Assembly: GCA_049840935.1 (NCBI GenBank)
Contig: JASGJA010000010.1
Span: forward strand, 154,511-218,510
DNA length: 64,000 nucleotides
Reading direction: 5' to 3'
Source: Mesorhizobium_G sp049840935
GTDB taxonomy: Bacteria; Pseudomonadota; Alphaproteobacteria; Rhizobiales; Rhizobiaceae
Below are positions 8,901-17,994 of the stretch, piece by piece. The translations under genes were made by a program, and so were the position numbers. Positions within the stretch are counted from its first letter, which is position 1. Each line of letters opens with the position of its first letter. The notes beneath the pieces are model-generated. The model worked only from the letters and a program-made list of their open reading frames with translations. It was not told where the DNA came from and made no database searches.

Positions 8901-11697
8901 CTATTTCCCCGCCGTCGATGCGCGCGCTTTTTCGGCAGGCTTATCGCGACTTCCGGCAAGTGCTTCAAGCAGGCACGTCTGAATGGCTTTCTGCCGGGAG
9001 GGGTTTTCGATCTTCTGACCAGTCAGGTCGGTCACGTAGAACGTATCGATCACCTTTTCCCCAAAAGTCGTGATGTGCGCCGATGCGATGTCGAGCGACA
9101 AATCTGACAGCGCCCGCGTTATTTCTGACAGCAAGCCGGCGCGGTCCAACCCCTCCACTTCGATAACCGAAAAGCGATTGGACAATGAATTCCGGATCGC
9201 GACGCGCGGCTCGATCACAAAGGCTTTCGCCCCCCGCCGCAGTTTGGTGCGCTTCTCAATAATGTCGGGCAGCCAGCTTTTGCCGCTCAGCGCATCCTCG
9301 ATCAGCCGCCCGACGCGCTCGCCCCGGCGCAATTCGTCCTCATCGCGCTCGAACTCGCGCGCAATCAGGATCGTATCGAGCGCGCGCCCATCCGATGTGG
9401 TGAACACCTGCGCATCTACAATGTTGCCGCCCGCCGCCGCGCACGATCCGGTAATGACCGGAGAGCAGGCGCGGGTGGTCCTGAGCCAGAACCGTAATTT
9501 CCGTCACTGCCTCGAAGCGATGTACCTTCACCATGGTGGAGACTTTTTTGTCATGCTCGTCGGCGTCGCGGATAAATTCTGCATGGCGAACCTGATCGGC
9601 GAGATCCACAGTCAGCAGATAATTATCATAGTGCAGGGCGGCATATTTCGCGCCTAGCCCACGCGGCCAGCCGTTAAGCGCTTCCTCAAGCTGCGTGCGG
9701 GCGGATTGCGTGCGCTCGGCACGCGACACTTCCGAGAATCCGCCTGTCAGCAGCAGTTCCGTCTCATAATAGAGCGTGCGCAAAAGCTGACCCTTCCAGC
9801 CGTTCCACACGCCGGGGCCAACACCGCGAATATCGCAAACGGTAAGGATGAGCAGCAGCTTCAGCCGGTCGACCGACTGCACGATGGATGCAAAATCATC
9901 GATGGTCTTGCGGTCGTTCAGGTCGCGTGTCTGCGCGGTCATCGACATGACCAGATGGTTTTGCACCAGCCACGCCACCAGTTCCGTATCGGCGGGCGAC
10001 AATCCCATATGCGGACAGATGCGCCGCACGATGCGCGCGCCGCCTTCCGAATGATCCTCCGGGCGTCCCTTGGCAACATCGTGCAGCAGCACGGCCACGT
10101 AAAGAACTTCGCGATACCGGCGCAGGCCTGGCATCAGCGTGTGCGAGAGCGGATGAATTTTCGCACCTTCGCCATGCTCGATTTCAGACAGCACGCCGAT
10201 GCAGCGGATCAGATGTTCGTCCACAGTATAGTGGTGGTACATCGAGAACTGCATCATCGCGACGATCTTGCCGAATTCGGGTATCAGCTTGCCGAGCAGC
10301 CCGGCCTCATTCATGCGCCGAAGGTTCAGTTCGGGGTTCCGGTCCGACGTCAGAATATCGAGGAACAGCCGATTGGCTTCCTTGTCGCGCCGCAGGTTCC
10401 GATCGACCAGGTTGAGCGAACGCGTCAGCAGTTTCAGCGCGTCTGGATGGAACTCGAATCCGTGCCGGTCGGCAAACCAGAACAGCCGCAGCATGTTCAC
10501 CGGATCACGCTTGAACACTGCATCGTCCGAAACATTGATGCGGTGGTTGTCGATGATGAAATCGGATGTGCCGGCAATCTTGCGCTTGCGCCGCGAGAAG
10601 GTCGCGAAAATGCGATTGAAGCCGGGAACGTGTTTCGCCTGCTCCTCTTCCAGCGCGGCGCAGAAAATGCGGGTCAGGTCGCCCACATCTTTAGCCACGA
10701 GGAAGTAGTGCTTCATAAAGCGCTCGACCGCCGAAAGGCCGGGATGGTCGGTGTAGCCCAGCCGCGCGGCGATTTCCCGTTGCAGGTCGAAATGCAGCCG
10801 CTCTTCTGCCTTGCCTGCGAAGAAATGCATGTGGCAGCGCACTGCCCAAAGAAAATCTTCGGCCTTCTTGAACTGCAAATATTCCTGACGCGTGAAGACC
10901 TCTTTTTCCACCAGTTCGGCTGCATCCCGAACCCGGTAGAAATACTTACCGATCCAGAACAGCGTATGCAGGTCGCGCAGCCCGCCCTTGCCGTCCTTCA
11001 CGTTTGGCTCGACCAGATAGCGGCTTTCGCCGCCCTTGGCGTGCCGCGCGTCACGTTCGGCAAGCTTCGCCTGCACGAATTCCGGGCCGGTATTGCGCAC
11101 GATTTCGTCATCGAACCGGCGCACCAGATCGTCATAGAGCGATCTTTCGCCCCACATGAAACGCGCCTCCAGAATAGAAGTGCGGATGGTCATATCCGCC
11201 TCGGATTGGCGCAGACACTCGTCTACATTGCGCGTGGCGTGACCAACCTTCAGCCCCATGTCCCACAACACGTAGAGCATGTATTCGACGATTTGCTCAC
11301 CCCACGGCGTTTGCTTATAGGGCAACAGGAAAAGCAGGTCGATGTCTGAACCGGGCGCCAGCAGCCCACGCCCATAGCCGCCCACCGCCACTATCGCCAT
11401 GCGTTCAGCCGTGGAAGGGTTTTGCGAGCGATAGACATGCTCCGCCGCGAAATCGTAGAGAGCGCGAATAAGCTCATCCATCAACTGGCAGAGCCATTCA
11501 GCGCATCGCGTGCCATCCCCGGTTTTGATCAAGGTGGCTTCCGCTTCGGCTCGCCCGGCGGCAAGCTCTTCCTTCATGATGCTCAGCACTTGCGCGCGGA
11601 TCGCCGGGCTGGACCCGTCGCCACCCGAATGCGCCGTCAAAGCCGTGAGTCTGGAGCGCAACGCATCCGAATTGATAAGGGAATCAGCGGTGGCCAT
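8901..11697 (-). pseudogene. glnD: PII uridylyltransferase/UR GlnD, one-base frameshift
   Basis: Bifunctional sensor of nitrogen status that uridylylates PII proteins when glutamine is low and removes UMP when it is high. The nucleotidyltransferase motif GGYGRGLLAPGSDIDLLF lies near residue 110, an HD domain with LLHDVAKGRPEDHSEGG near residue 520, and two ACT domains at the C terminus (AQDHPRLLS and VEGLDRAGLLSEIT). The frame breaks inside the first ACT domain, at about 9457-9462: one extra base after LLS. Removing it joins DHPRLLSVITGSCAAAGGN to the downstream part and gives 931 residues, the family length. The gene precedes murJ by 31 bases, a conserved neighbourhood. Confidence 0.92.
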
Positions 11698-11813
11698 TCG
11701 TACCCGAAAATCTCAACCGGCGCGTGCTATAGACCGTTTCGCCCAAAGCCGAAAGGGCTTGGCTCCATCGCAGGAGAAGGTGCTGGCCAGTAGATAAAGC
11801 TCGCTCCTGAGTT

Positions 11814-12713
11814 TCAATCCTGAGCCAGCGCAGCATCGACATCCTGCGCCAGCGGTATTGATGGCTGCGCGCCAGGTTTCAGGCAAGCCAGCGAGCCTGC
11901 AACCGAGGCGCGCCGCAGCGCGTCTCGCAGCGGCAGGCCCTCATGCAGCCCCGCGCCAAGATAGCCGCAGAACGTATCACCAGCGCCCACCGTATCGACG
12001 GGATCAATCTTCATTGCCGGAACTTCCAGCACTTCCCTTGGGGATATGGCGATCACGCCATCCTCGCCCAGCGTCACGATAACCGTGCGCCCGGTGCGAT
12101 TGGCAAAATCCTTCATCAAATCCGTGCGCGTTTCGCCCTTCAAATGCAGAGTCTTCGCGTACAGATCGAACTCGCTTTCGTTGGCGACGACATAGTCCGC
12201 CTTTTCCAGCATTGCAGCCGCTTCGATACGAAACGGCGCCGTGTTCAGGATCGAAACCACTCCTGCCGCTCGCGCCGCTTCCAGCGCAGCGTCTACCGTC
12301 TCCAGCGGTATTTCATGCTGGAGCAGCACCAAGCCAGCCTCAATTGGCCGCTTCGCAACATCACCCGGCAGCACGGATGCATTCGCACCCGGCACCACGG
12401 CGATCATGTTCTCGCCCTTGTCGTCGACGAGAATCAGCGCTGTGCCCGTCGCCGCTGCCGACTGGTGCAGCCGCGAGGTATCGACACCACCCTGCAGCAA
12501 AAGCGCCAATGCTTCGTCGGCAAAGGCATCGCGCCCAACTGCACCTACCATACGTGTTGGAGCGCCCGCTCGCGCCGCCGCCAGCGCCTGATTTGCGCCC
12601 TTACCACCGGGCGCAGTTTTGAAGCCTGAGCCCGGAACCGTCTCTCCGGGCTTTGGCAATCGCCCGACATTCGCAATCAAATCGAGGTTTATGGAACCAA
12701 TGACGGTTATCAA
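11814..12713 (-). CDS. rbsK: ribokinase (PfkB family)
   Basis: A 299-residue sugar kinase that phosphorylates ribose at O5. The N-terminal motif ITVIGSINLDLIANVGRLP and the substrate loop TAPGGKGANQALAAARAGA are those of ribokinase. The C-terminal PfkB signature DPVDTVGAGDTFCGYLGAGL carries the catalytic aspartate, and KPGAQPSIP follows. No ATG is near the first strand; a TTG at 12713 has a perfect Shine-Dalgarno GGGAGG at 12722-12727, 8 bases upstream, and is the likely start. The upstream in-frame extension to 12887 lies inside the Ada-like gene and is not coding. No ribose transporter is adjacent. Confidence 0.88.
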   Translation of the reverse strand: MITVIGSINLDLIANVGRLPKPGETVPGSGFKTAPGGKGANQALAAARAGAPTRMVGAVGRDAFADEALALLLQGGVDTSRLHQSAAATGTALILVDDKGENMIAVVPGANASVLPGDVAKRPIEAGLVLLQHEIPLETVDAALEAARAAGVVSILNTAPFRIEAAAMLEKADYVVANESEFDLYAKTLHLKGETRTDLMKDFANRTGRTVIVTLGEDGVIAISPREVLEVPAMKIDPVDTVGAGDTFCGYLGAGLHEGLPLRDALRRASVAGSLACLKPGAQPSIPLAQDVDAALAQD

Positions 12714-12721
12714 CGCGGATG

Positions 12722-12727
12722 CCTCCC
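12722..12727 (-). promoter_or_regulatory. Shine-Dalgarno that decides the rbsK TTG start
   Basis: GGGAGG on the minus strand stands 8 bases before a TTG at 12713. This fixes the ribokinase start where no ATG exists in the right place. Confidence 0.75.
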
Positions 12728-12775
12728 GAACAATGCAGAAGGCTATCGCGCCAAACCGCCATGCGCCAGAGGCAT

Positions 12776-13660
12776 CTACCGGCTTGCAGCCAACTGACCC
12801 GCTTCCCAGCCAAGAATGGCGCGCTTGCGCGTCAGTCCCCAATGATAGCCGGTAAATGCGCCAGATTTGCCAAGCGCACGATGGCACGGCACCACGAATG
12901 AGATCGGATTAGCACCTACCGCGGCCCCTACAGCCCGACTCGCTGCCGGTGTTCCTATCTCGTTTGCAATCTCGGAATAGGCGCGCGCGCGTCCCATCGG
13001 AATTTTCAAAAGTGCTTGCCAGACGCGCACCTGAAAATCCGTGCCAATCAAAACAACCCGCAGCGGCTGGTCCGAACACCAGCGCGAACGATCAAAGATG
13101 CGGGCCGCATAGGGCGCCGTCGCAGAAATGTCCTCAACATATGTGGCGTTCGGCCAGCGCCCCGACATATCGGCAAAAGCGGCCCGCTCATCCCCCGGAT
13201 CGTTGAAGGACAGCCCAGCCAATCCGCGATCAGTCACCATGATCAGAGCCAATCCAAATGGCGAGATGTGGTATCCATAGCGGATGGTCAACCCGCCGCC
13301 GCGCGTCTTGTAATCGCCCGGCGACATCGCCTCATGCGTTACAAACAGATCGTGCAAACGCCCCGGTCCCGACATGCCAAGTTCGTAGGCCGTGTCCAGC
13401 AGGGGCAGACCGCTGTCGAGCAGCTTGCGTGCATGGTCGAGCGTCACGGCCTGCAAAAACGTCTTCGGCGAAAGACCTGCCCAGCGTGTGAACAGCTTCT
13501 GCAAGCCGCCCGGCGTTTCTCCCACTTCCTCTGCGAGCGCTTCCAGCGAAGGCTGATCGCGATAATCGAGGCTGATCTTCTCGATCACCCGGCGGATAAT
13601 TTCATAGTCGCCACCTTGTGGCGTGATGTCCTTTTCCAGGATTGCGGCTGGCGCATTCAT
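12776..13660 (-). CDS. Ada-like AraC domain-O6-methylguanine-DNA methyltransferase
   Basis: A 294-residue two-domain protein. Residues 20-120 form an AraC-type helix-turn-helix (PSLEALAEEVGETPGGLQKL; ELGMSGPGRLHDLFVTHEAMSPGDYK). Residues 130-290 form the O6-alkylguanine-DNA alkyltransferase domain with GTDFQVRVWQALLKIPMGRA, the DNA-binding helix SRAVGAAVGANPISF and the acceptor cysteine in VVPCHRALGKSG. The N-terminal zinc/phosphotriester domain of E. coli Ada is absent, so it should directly reverse O6-methylguanine and perhaps regulate transcription, but not repair phosphotriesters. This architecture is common in Rhizobiales, where it is often annotated ada or ogt. Confidence 0.88.
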   Translation of the reverse strand: MNAPAAILEKDITPQGGDYEIIRRVIEKISLDYRDQPSLEALAEEVGETPGGLQKLFTRWAGLSPKTFLQAVTLDHARKLLDSGLPLLDTAYELGMSGPGRLHDLFVTHEAMSPGDYKTRGGGLTIRYGYHISPFGLALIMVTDRGLAGLSFNDPGDERAAFADMSGRWPNATYVEDISATAPYAARIFDRSRWCSDQPLRVVLIGTDFQVRVWQALLKIPMGRARAYSEIANEIGTPAASRAVGAAVGANPISFVVPCHRALGKSGAFTGYHWGLTRKRAILGWEAGQLAASR

Positions 13661-13725
13661 GGCTGATTCTCCTTTTCAGCCAATATCGCGATACGAACGA
13701 CGCAAAACCACCCGATTTACGCCGA

Positions 13726-14220
13726 TCAACGCCCGCGAGCGCGCAAAAGCGCTGCCCCGAACGCCTTAGCAAAGCTTTCACGATCATCGGGGTTGAGAAA
13801 AGAGCCTATCGGCACGCGTTGCCCCTGCCCTTCGACGGTCATGCTGGTGATTCCGATCACATCATGCCGGGCAATGCTGAACCGCGCCCAGAATGGATTG
13901 AACAAATGTTCCTCGCTCTTGCCGGACGATGCCACCTTGCGAATATCTACCCGCGTGCGTGACACGGAAACCTCCTCATGCACCCGCGCTGCCCGGTAAT
14001 TCGCCTTGAACGCGATGTAGAGCAAAAGCACATCTAGCCCAAAAAAGCCGAACACCGGCCAAGCGCCATGCGCGAGGAAAAATGCCCCGGTCGTGAGCCA
14101 TCCTGCTCCCAACGTAAGCATCAAAATGAGAAAACCCTTGCGACCGAGCGAGCGATGCGGCGTCAGCAGCGCGCGGAAAAACGGCTCCTCTGCAGGCAAG
14201 GTCGATATTGTATCGCTCAT
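13726..14220 (-). CDS. DUF2244 membrane protein
   Basis: A 164-residue protein with two predicted membrane helices near residues 28-70 (FLILMLTLGAGWLTTGAFFL and VFGFFGLDVLLLYIAF) and a C-terminal cytoplasmic domain with VSRTRVDIRKVASSGKSEEH. This is the DUF2244 family, restricted mostly to alphaproteobacteria; its function is unknown. An ATG at 14229 (MRFMSDT) is an alternative start. It is divergent from nth with only 21 bases between starts, a neighbourhood kept in many Rhizobiales, so the two genes must share a compact promoter region. Confidence 0.8.
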   Translation of the reverse strand: MSDTISTLPAEEPFFRALLTPHRSLGRKGFLILMLTLGAGWLTTGAFFLAHGAWPVFGFFGLDVLLLYIAFKANYRAARVHEEVSVSRTRVDIRKVASSGKSEEHLFNPFWARFSIARHDVIGITSMTVEGQGQRVPIGSFLNPDDRESFAKAFGAALLRARGR

Positions 14221-14241
14221 GAAGCGCATTATAGAGGTCGC

Positions 14242-14995
14242 ATGGCCGATCCAAAAGTTAAAATAGCCGGGCGACCCGCAAAATCTGTACGCGCGCCGCG
14301 CAGTGCTTATACGCGTGCCGAAGTGGCGCGAAATGTTCCACCGCTTTTCCCTGCAAAGGCCAGAGCCTCGCGGCGAACTCGAATATGTGAACCCATTTAC
14401 CCTTCTCGTGGCCGTGGTTTTATCAGCACAGGCAACGGACTCCGGCGTCAACAAAGCAACGCGCGGGCTTTTCGCTGCAGCCGATACACCCGCAAAAATG
14501 CTCTCGCTCGGCGAAGAAAAAGTGGCGCAGTACATCCGCACCATCGGCCTGTGGCGCAACAAGGCGAAGAATGTAGTCGCGCTTTCGCAGGCCCTGATTA
14601 ACGACCACGACGGCGTGGTTCCTGCCGACCGGGACGAACTGGTCAAGCTGCCAGGCGTTGGCCGCAAAACGGCGAACGTGGTGCTCAACATGGCCTTCGG
14701 TCAGCCGACCATGGCCGTCGACACTCATATTTTCCGTATCGCTAACAGGATCAAGCTTGCACCGGGTGCGACGCCGGATGCGGTTGAACGCCATCTGCTC
14801 AAGGTCATCCCAGCCGAATACCTGTTGCACGCACATCACTGGCTGATCTTGCACGGACGCTATGTGTGCAAGGCTCGCAAACCCGACTGCCCCGCCTGCA
14901 TCATCGCCGATCTGTGTAAGTGGGAGGACAAGACGAATTCGGTCGCAGCCCCGATCATACCGCTTGAGCCAACAGGCTTTGCGCCGCTCATTTGA
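14242..14995 (+). pseudogene. nth: endonuclease III, one-base frameshift near N terminus
   Basis: Base-excision repair glycosylase/AP lyase for oxidized pyrimidines. The catalytic lysine is in LPGVGRKTANVVLN and the aspartate in AVDTHIFRIANR; the [4Fe-4S] loop C-x6-C-x2-C-x5-C is complete at the C terminus (VCKARKPDCPACIIADLC). The natural ATG at 14242 (MADPKVKIAGRP...YTRAEVA) is one frame away from the body (EMFHRFSLQRPEP onward). One extra base within GCGC at 14326-14329 explains this: dropping it gives TRAEVAEMFHRFS and a 250-residue protein. Without correction only an N-terminally truncated version from a GTG at 14303 could be made, which would still keep all catalytic residues. Confidence 0.88.
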
Positions 14996-14997
14996 CT

Positions 14998-15016
14998 TGT
15001 ATCGCGATGCGATACA
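14998..15016. promoter_or_regulatory. palindromic operator before higBA
   Basis: TGTATCGC-GAT-GCGATACA is a perfect inverted repeat (8-base arms, 3-base centre) that starts directly after a TTGACT (-35-like) at 14992-14997 and ends 16 bases before the toxin ATG. A HigA-type antitoxin is expected to bind such a site and repress its own operon. Confidence 0.65.
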
Positions 15017-15031
15017 CGCTACACATATAGA

Positions 15032-15310
15032 ATGATTATTGGCTTTCGTCACAAGGGGCTGAAAATTCTATATGAAACAGGCTCGACAAAAGGCGTTAGG
15101 GCCGATCATGCACCCAAGCTAAAACGCATTCTCGCAGCACTCGATGCCGCAACCAAACCTGAGGAAATGGACTTTCCTGGTTATCGGCTACACCTTCTGC
15201 AGGGCGATCTCGCCGGACATTGGGCGGTAACTGTTAACGGCAACTGGCGAGTGACTTTCTGTTTTCATGCTGCTGACGTCGAATTGGTAGATTATCTGGA
15301 TTATCATTGA
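15032..15310 (+). CDS. higB: HigB-type RelE/ParE-family toxin
   Basis: A 92-residue toxin of the RelE/HigB superfamily (mRNA interferase acting at the ribosome in known members). Recognizable features are the basic segment LKILYETGSTKGVRADHAPK, the central FPGYRLHLLQGDLAGHWAV and the C-terminal NGNWRVTFCF strand with the conserved tryptophan and arginine, ending DVELVDYLDYH. It precedes its antitoxin by 13 bases, the toxin-first order typical of higBA. A short frame would be hard to place without the antitoxin next to it; the pair makes the call firm. Confidence 0.88.
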   Translation: MIIGFRHKGLKILYETGSTKGVRADHAPKLKRILAALDAATKPEEMDFPGYRLHLLQGDLAGHWAVTVNGNWRVTFCFHAADVELVDYLDYH

Positions 15311-15323
15311 AGGCTGGAACATT

Positions 15324-15605
15324 ATGAAGAACCATCCTCATCCGGGCGAAATTCTTCGCGAAGACATTTTGATGCCACTTGGCATTGAGGTGACAGAGGC
15401 TGCCCATAGGTTAGGCATTGCCAGAACAACCCTTTCGCGTGTCATTCACGGTCATGCGGGTATAAGTCCCGAACTTGCGATACGGTTGGAAAGAGCTGGC
15501 GTCAGTTCGGCTCGCTTCTGGATGAATTTGCAAGCTAACTATGAGCTTTCCAAAGCACGAAATCGTACAATTTCCAAAGTAATGCGGCTGCAATCGAACG
15601 CTTGA
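15324..15605 (+). CDS. higA: HigA-family antitoxin
   Basis: A 93-residue antitoxin with an XRE-type helix-turn-helix at residues 20-60 (EAAHRLGIARTTLSRVIHG, then SPELAIRLERAGVSSARFW). The N-terminal HPGEILREDILMPLGI is the standard opening of the HigA family. It should neutralize the upstream toxin and repress the pair through the palindrome at 14998-15016. No other mobile-element genes are next to the module; it sits between nth and a histidine kinase gene. Confidence 0.9.
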   Translation: MKNHPHPGEILREDILMPLGIEVTEAAHRLGIARTTLSRVIHGHAGISPELAIRLERAGVSSARFWMNLQANYELSKARNRTISKVMRLQSNA

Positions 15606-15669
15606 TGAAACTTCGCGTTCAGGCTTTCCTACTTAAGAGATATATTGAGCGGGAGCTGAAGGACCGAAT

Positions 15670-17907
15670 TTGCACAAGCGCGAGGATGAAAAAGATTTAG
15701 GCCAGCAGGGGTCGGATGCCGCGTCGGCGAGCGATACGATTGATTTCGCCGCGGTTCTGCTGATCGTGCTTGTCGCAGTGCTGTCGCTCTGCGCCATCGT
15801 TTATCTTGAAAACCCGGATCAATCCGCCCGCACGGCCGCCATAGCGCTTGGCGTCGCTGCGGCGGCGGGCATCGTCGCTGTGTGGCTACGTGGACGCCTC
15901 TATGGCTTACGGCAGATTGCCCTGTTTCGTCGGCAGTCCGAGATCGAATCTCTTGCAGACCGAATGTGGGAACTGGAGGAAACCGAGCAGCGTTTCCGCG
16001 AGCTTTCCGACACGCTCGGCGACATCGTTGTCCATCGCAACCGGGATGGCCGCATCGTTTATGCAAATCGGGTGTTTGCCGGACTTGTTGGCAAGGAGCA
16101 GCGAAATCTTTCGGGCCGCACGCTGGATGAGTTGGGTATTCATGTCGGAACAGTGCCGGACGCATCTTTCGCGGGCGGCGAATATCTGAGTTCGACCGAC
16201 GTTTCCGTCCCTTCGCCGAACGGCAATCGCTGGTTTTCGTGGGTGGAACTCACCGTGCGCGACAAGCACACCGGCGAAGTCTCCCACCGCGCCATCGCGC
16301 GCGATATCACCGTTCGTAAAAGCGCTGAGTCAGGCCTCATTGAGGCGCGTGAGCGTGCCGAACACGCAAGCCGCGCGAAATCGCGCTTCCTTGCCACGGT
16401 CAGTCACGAGATACGCACGCCGATGAACGGCATTACAGGGATGGCGAAGCTTCTCGCTGGGACAGAACTGTCAGACGAGCAGCGCACTTATGTAAGTGCA
16501 ATCTCGACATCGGCCACGTCACTTCTGGCGCTCATCGAAGACCTTCTCGATTTCTCCAAGATCGAGGCTGGTCGCTTTGTGCCGGAGTTGCAACGCGTAT
16601 CCCCGCGCGAGCTTGTAAATAACGTCGTCGAACTGCTGGCGTCGCGCGCCTACGCAAAAGGACTTGGGCTTGGTTGCTATGTCTCGCCGGATGTTCCTAT
16701 TCGCGTCATGGCAGATCCGGGCCGCGTGCGTCAGGTGCTCATCAATCTCGTCGCCAATGCAACGAAATTCACCGACCACGGCGGCATTTTGGTCAGCGTC
16801 ACTACCGAAGCCGAAAATTCCAACATGTTGCGGTTTACGGTTCGGGACACCGGGCCGGGCATGCGCAGCAGCGATCTTGAGCGCATCTTTGAAGAGTTTG
16901 AGCAGGCGGATGGCACATCAACCCGCACGAAAGGCGGCATCGGGCTCGGACTTGCGATTTCCCGCAGGCTTGTTGAAGGCATGGGCGGCGAAATCAAAGT
17001 CGAAAGTACGCAAGGAAAAGGATCGGAATTTTCCTTTACAATCGCCGCAACACCCGCCGAAGCGGTAAAGCCAGAGCATTCTGTACCCTTGGACAAGAAG
17101 TGCCTGATCCTTTCTCCCAATACGGTGGAAGCGGAAGCGCTGCGGCTTACCATCGTCGCGAATGGCGGTCAGGCTGCAACTGCCGCTAATATTGAGTCGG
17201 CAAAGGAACTCGCAAAGCAACCTTGGGATACGATCCTTGTAGACGCCGAAATAGAGCGACAGAACAGCGGCCTGCTGCAAGATTTGCGCAAAGCCGGGCT
17301 GAAAGCCGCGCCGATCATCATTATCGGCCCCGATGGTCGCGGCGAACTGAGCGAATTTCAGGACCGTGGCTACCCCAATTTTCTCGTGCGACCCGTGCGC
17401 GGAGAAACATTGCTTCGGCTTCTCCAATCCCGGCTCGGGACGGAAAAGACCAGCACAAGAAAAACGCAGTCCGTTGGCCGCGCCAGCAATGGCCAGAGCC
17501 TGTCTATCCTTCTGGCCGAAGACAATGAGATCAATGCCTTGCTTGCGCGCACAGCCCTGACGCGAGCCGGCCACAAGGTCGAGACCGTCAGCGATGGCGG
17601 TGCCGCTGTTGAGGCCGCGATTGGTGAAAAATCACGCAAGCGCTTCGACGTTGTGCTCATGGATCTTAGCATGCCCGTCATGGACGGGTTTGATGCAATC
17701 GCCATGATTCGGAAATATGAGGAGGAAAAGGGTCACGAGCCTATGCCTATCCTCGTTCTCTCTGCCGACAGTCAGGAAAAAACACGTCATGAGGCAATTG
17801 CTGGCGGTGCTAGCGGCTTTCTGACAAAGCCAATCGACCCCGATGCGCTGGTCCGCGCTGTCGAAGAACAACCTCGCGGTCACAATTTCGCGCGCCAGCG
17901 CGCCTGA
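15670..17907 (+). CDS. hybrid histidine kinase with PAS domain and C-terminal receiver
   Basis: A 745-residue sensor. Two membrane helices (residues 19-70) precede a PAS domain (about 100-215, RFRELSDTLGDIVVHRNRDG). The H box is FLATVSHEIRTPMNGITGMA near residue 242, and the ATPase region has NLVANATKFTDHGG, DTGPGMRSSDLERIFEEFEQ and GGIGLGLAISRRL. Residues 475-590 look like a second receiver that has lost the acidic pair and the lysine (RPVRGE where KP is expected), while the last receiver (about 615-735) is complete: LAEDNEIN, LMDLSMPVMDG, FLTKPIDPD. The TTG start at 15670 follows AAGGA. No partner regulator is adjacent; the signal is unknown. Confidence 0.88.
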   Translation: MHKREDEKDLGQQGSDAASASDTIDFAAVLLIVLVAVLSLCAIVYLENPDQSARTAAIALGVAAAAGIVAVWLRGRLYGLRQIALFRRQSEIESLADRMWELEETEQRFRELSDTLGDIVVHRNRDGRIVYANRVFAGLVGKEQRNLSGRTLDELGIHVGTVPDASFAGGEYLSSTDVSVPSPNGNRWFSWVELTVRDKHTGEVSHRAIARDITVRKSAESGLIEARERAEHASRAKSRFLATVSHEIRTPMNGITGMAKLLAGTELSDEQRTYVSAISTSATSLLALIEDLLDFSKIEAGRFVPELQRVSPRELVNNVVELLASRAYAKGLGLGCYVSPDVPIRVMADPGRVRQVLINLVANATKFTDHGGILVSVTTEAENSNMLRFTVRDTGPGMRSSDLERIFEEFEQADGTSTRTKGGIGLGLAISRRLVEGMGGEIKVESTQGKGSEFSFTIAATPAEAVKPEHSVPLDKKCLILSPNTVEAEALRLTIVANGGQAATAANIESAKELAKQPWDTILVDAEIERQNSGLLQDLRKAGLKAAPIIIIGPDGRGELSEFQDRGYPNFLVRPVRGETLLRLLQSRLGTEKTSTRKTQSVGRASNGQSLSILLAEDNEINALLARTALTRAGHKVETVSDGGAAVEAAIGEKSRKRFDVVLMDLSMPVMDGFDAIAMIRKYEEEKGHEPMPILVLSADSQEKTRHEAIAGGASGFLTKPIDPDALVRAVEEQPRGHNFARQRA

Positions 17908-17994
17908 CCTGCTTTAGCCGCGCATCGACTGTCACTATCGTGTATTATGCTCCCGCTATTGTTCGGCGAACTGAACTGGCTCCAGGAGCATCCG

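Noticed and set aside
9706..11349. 547-codon open frame opposite glnD
   Set aside because: It is the antisense shadow of glnD in a GC-rich gene; composition is histidine- and glutamine-rich and no family is recognisable.
14303..14995. Shorter endonuclease III from a GTG at 14303 as the true gene
   Set aside because: The family N terminus (YTRAEVA) is present just upstream in another frame and joins perfectly if one base is dropped, so the short form is an artefact of the frameshift.
15032..15605. Genomic island or prophage around the toxin-antitoxin pair
   Set aside because: No integrase, tRNA gene or attachment repeats are nearby; flanking genes are ordinary chromosomal ones.
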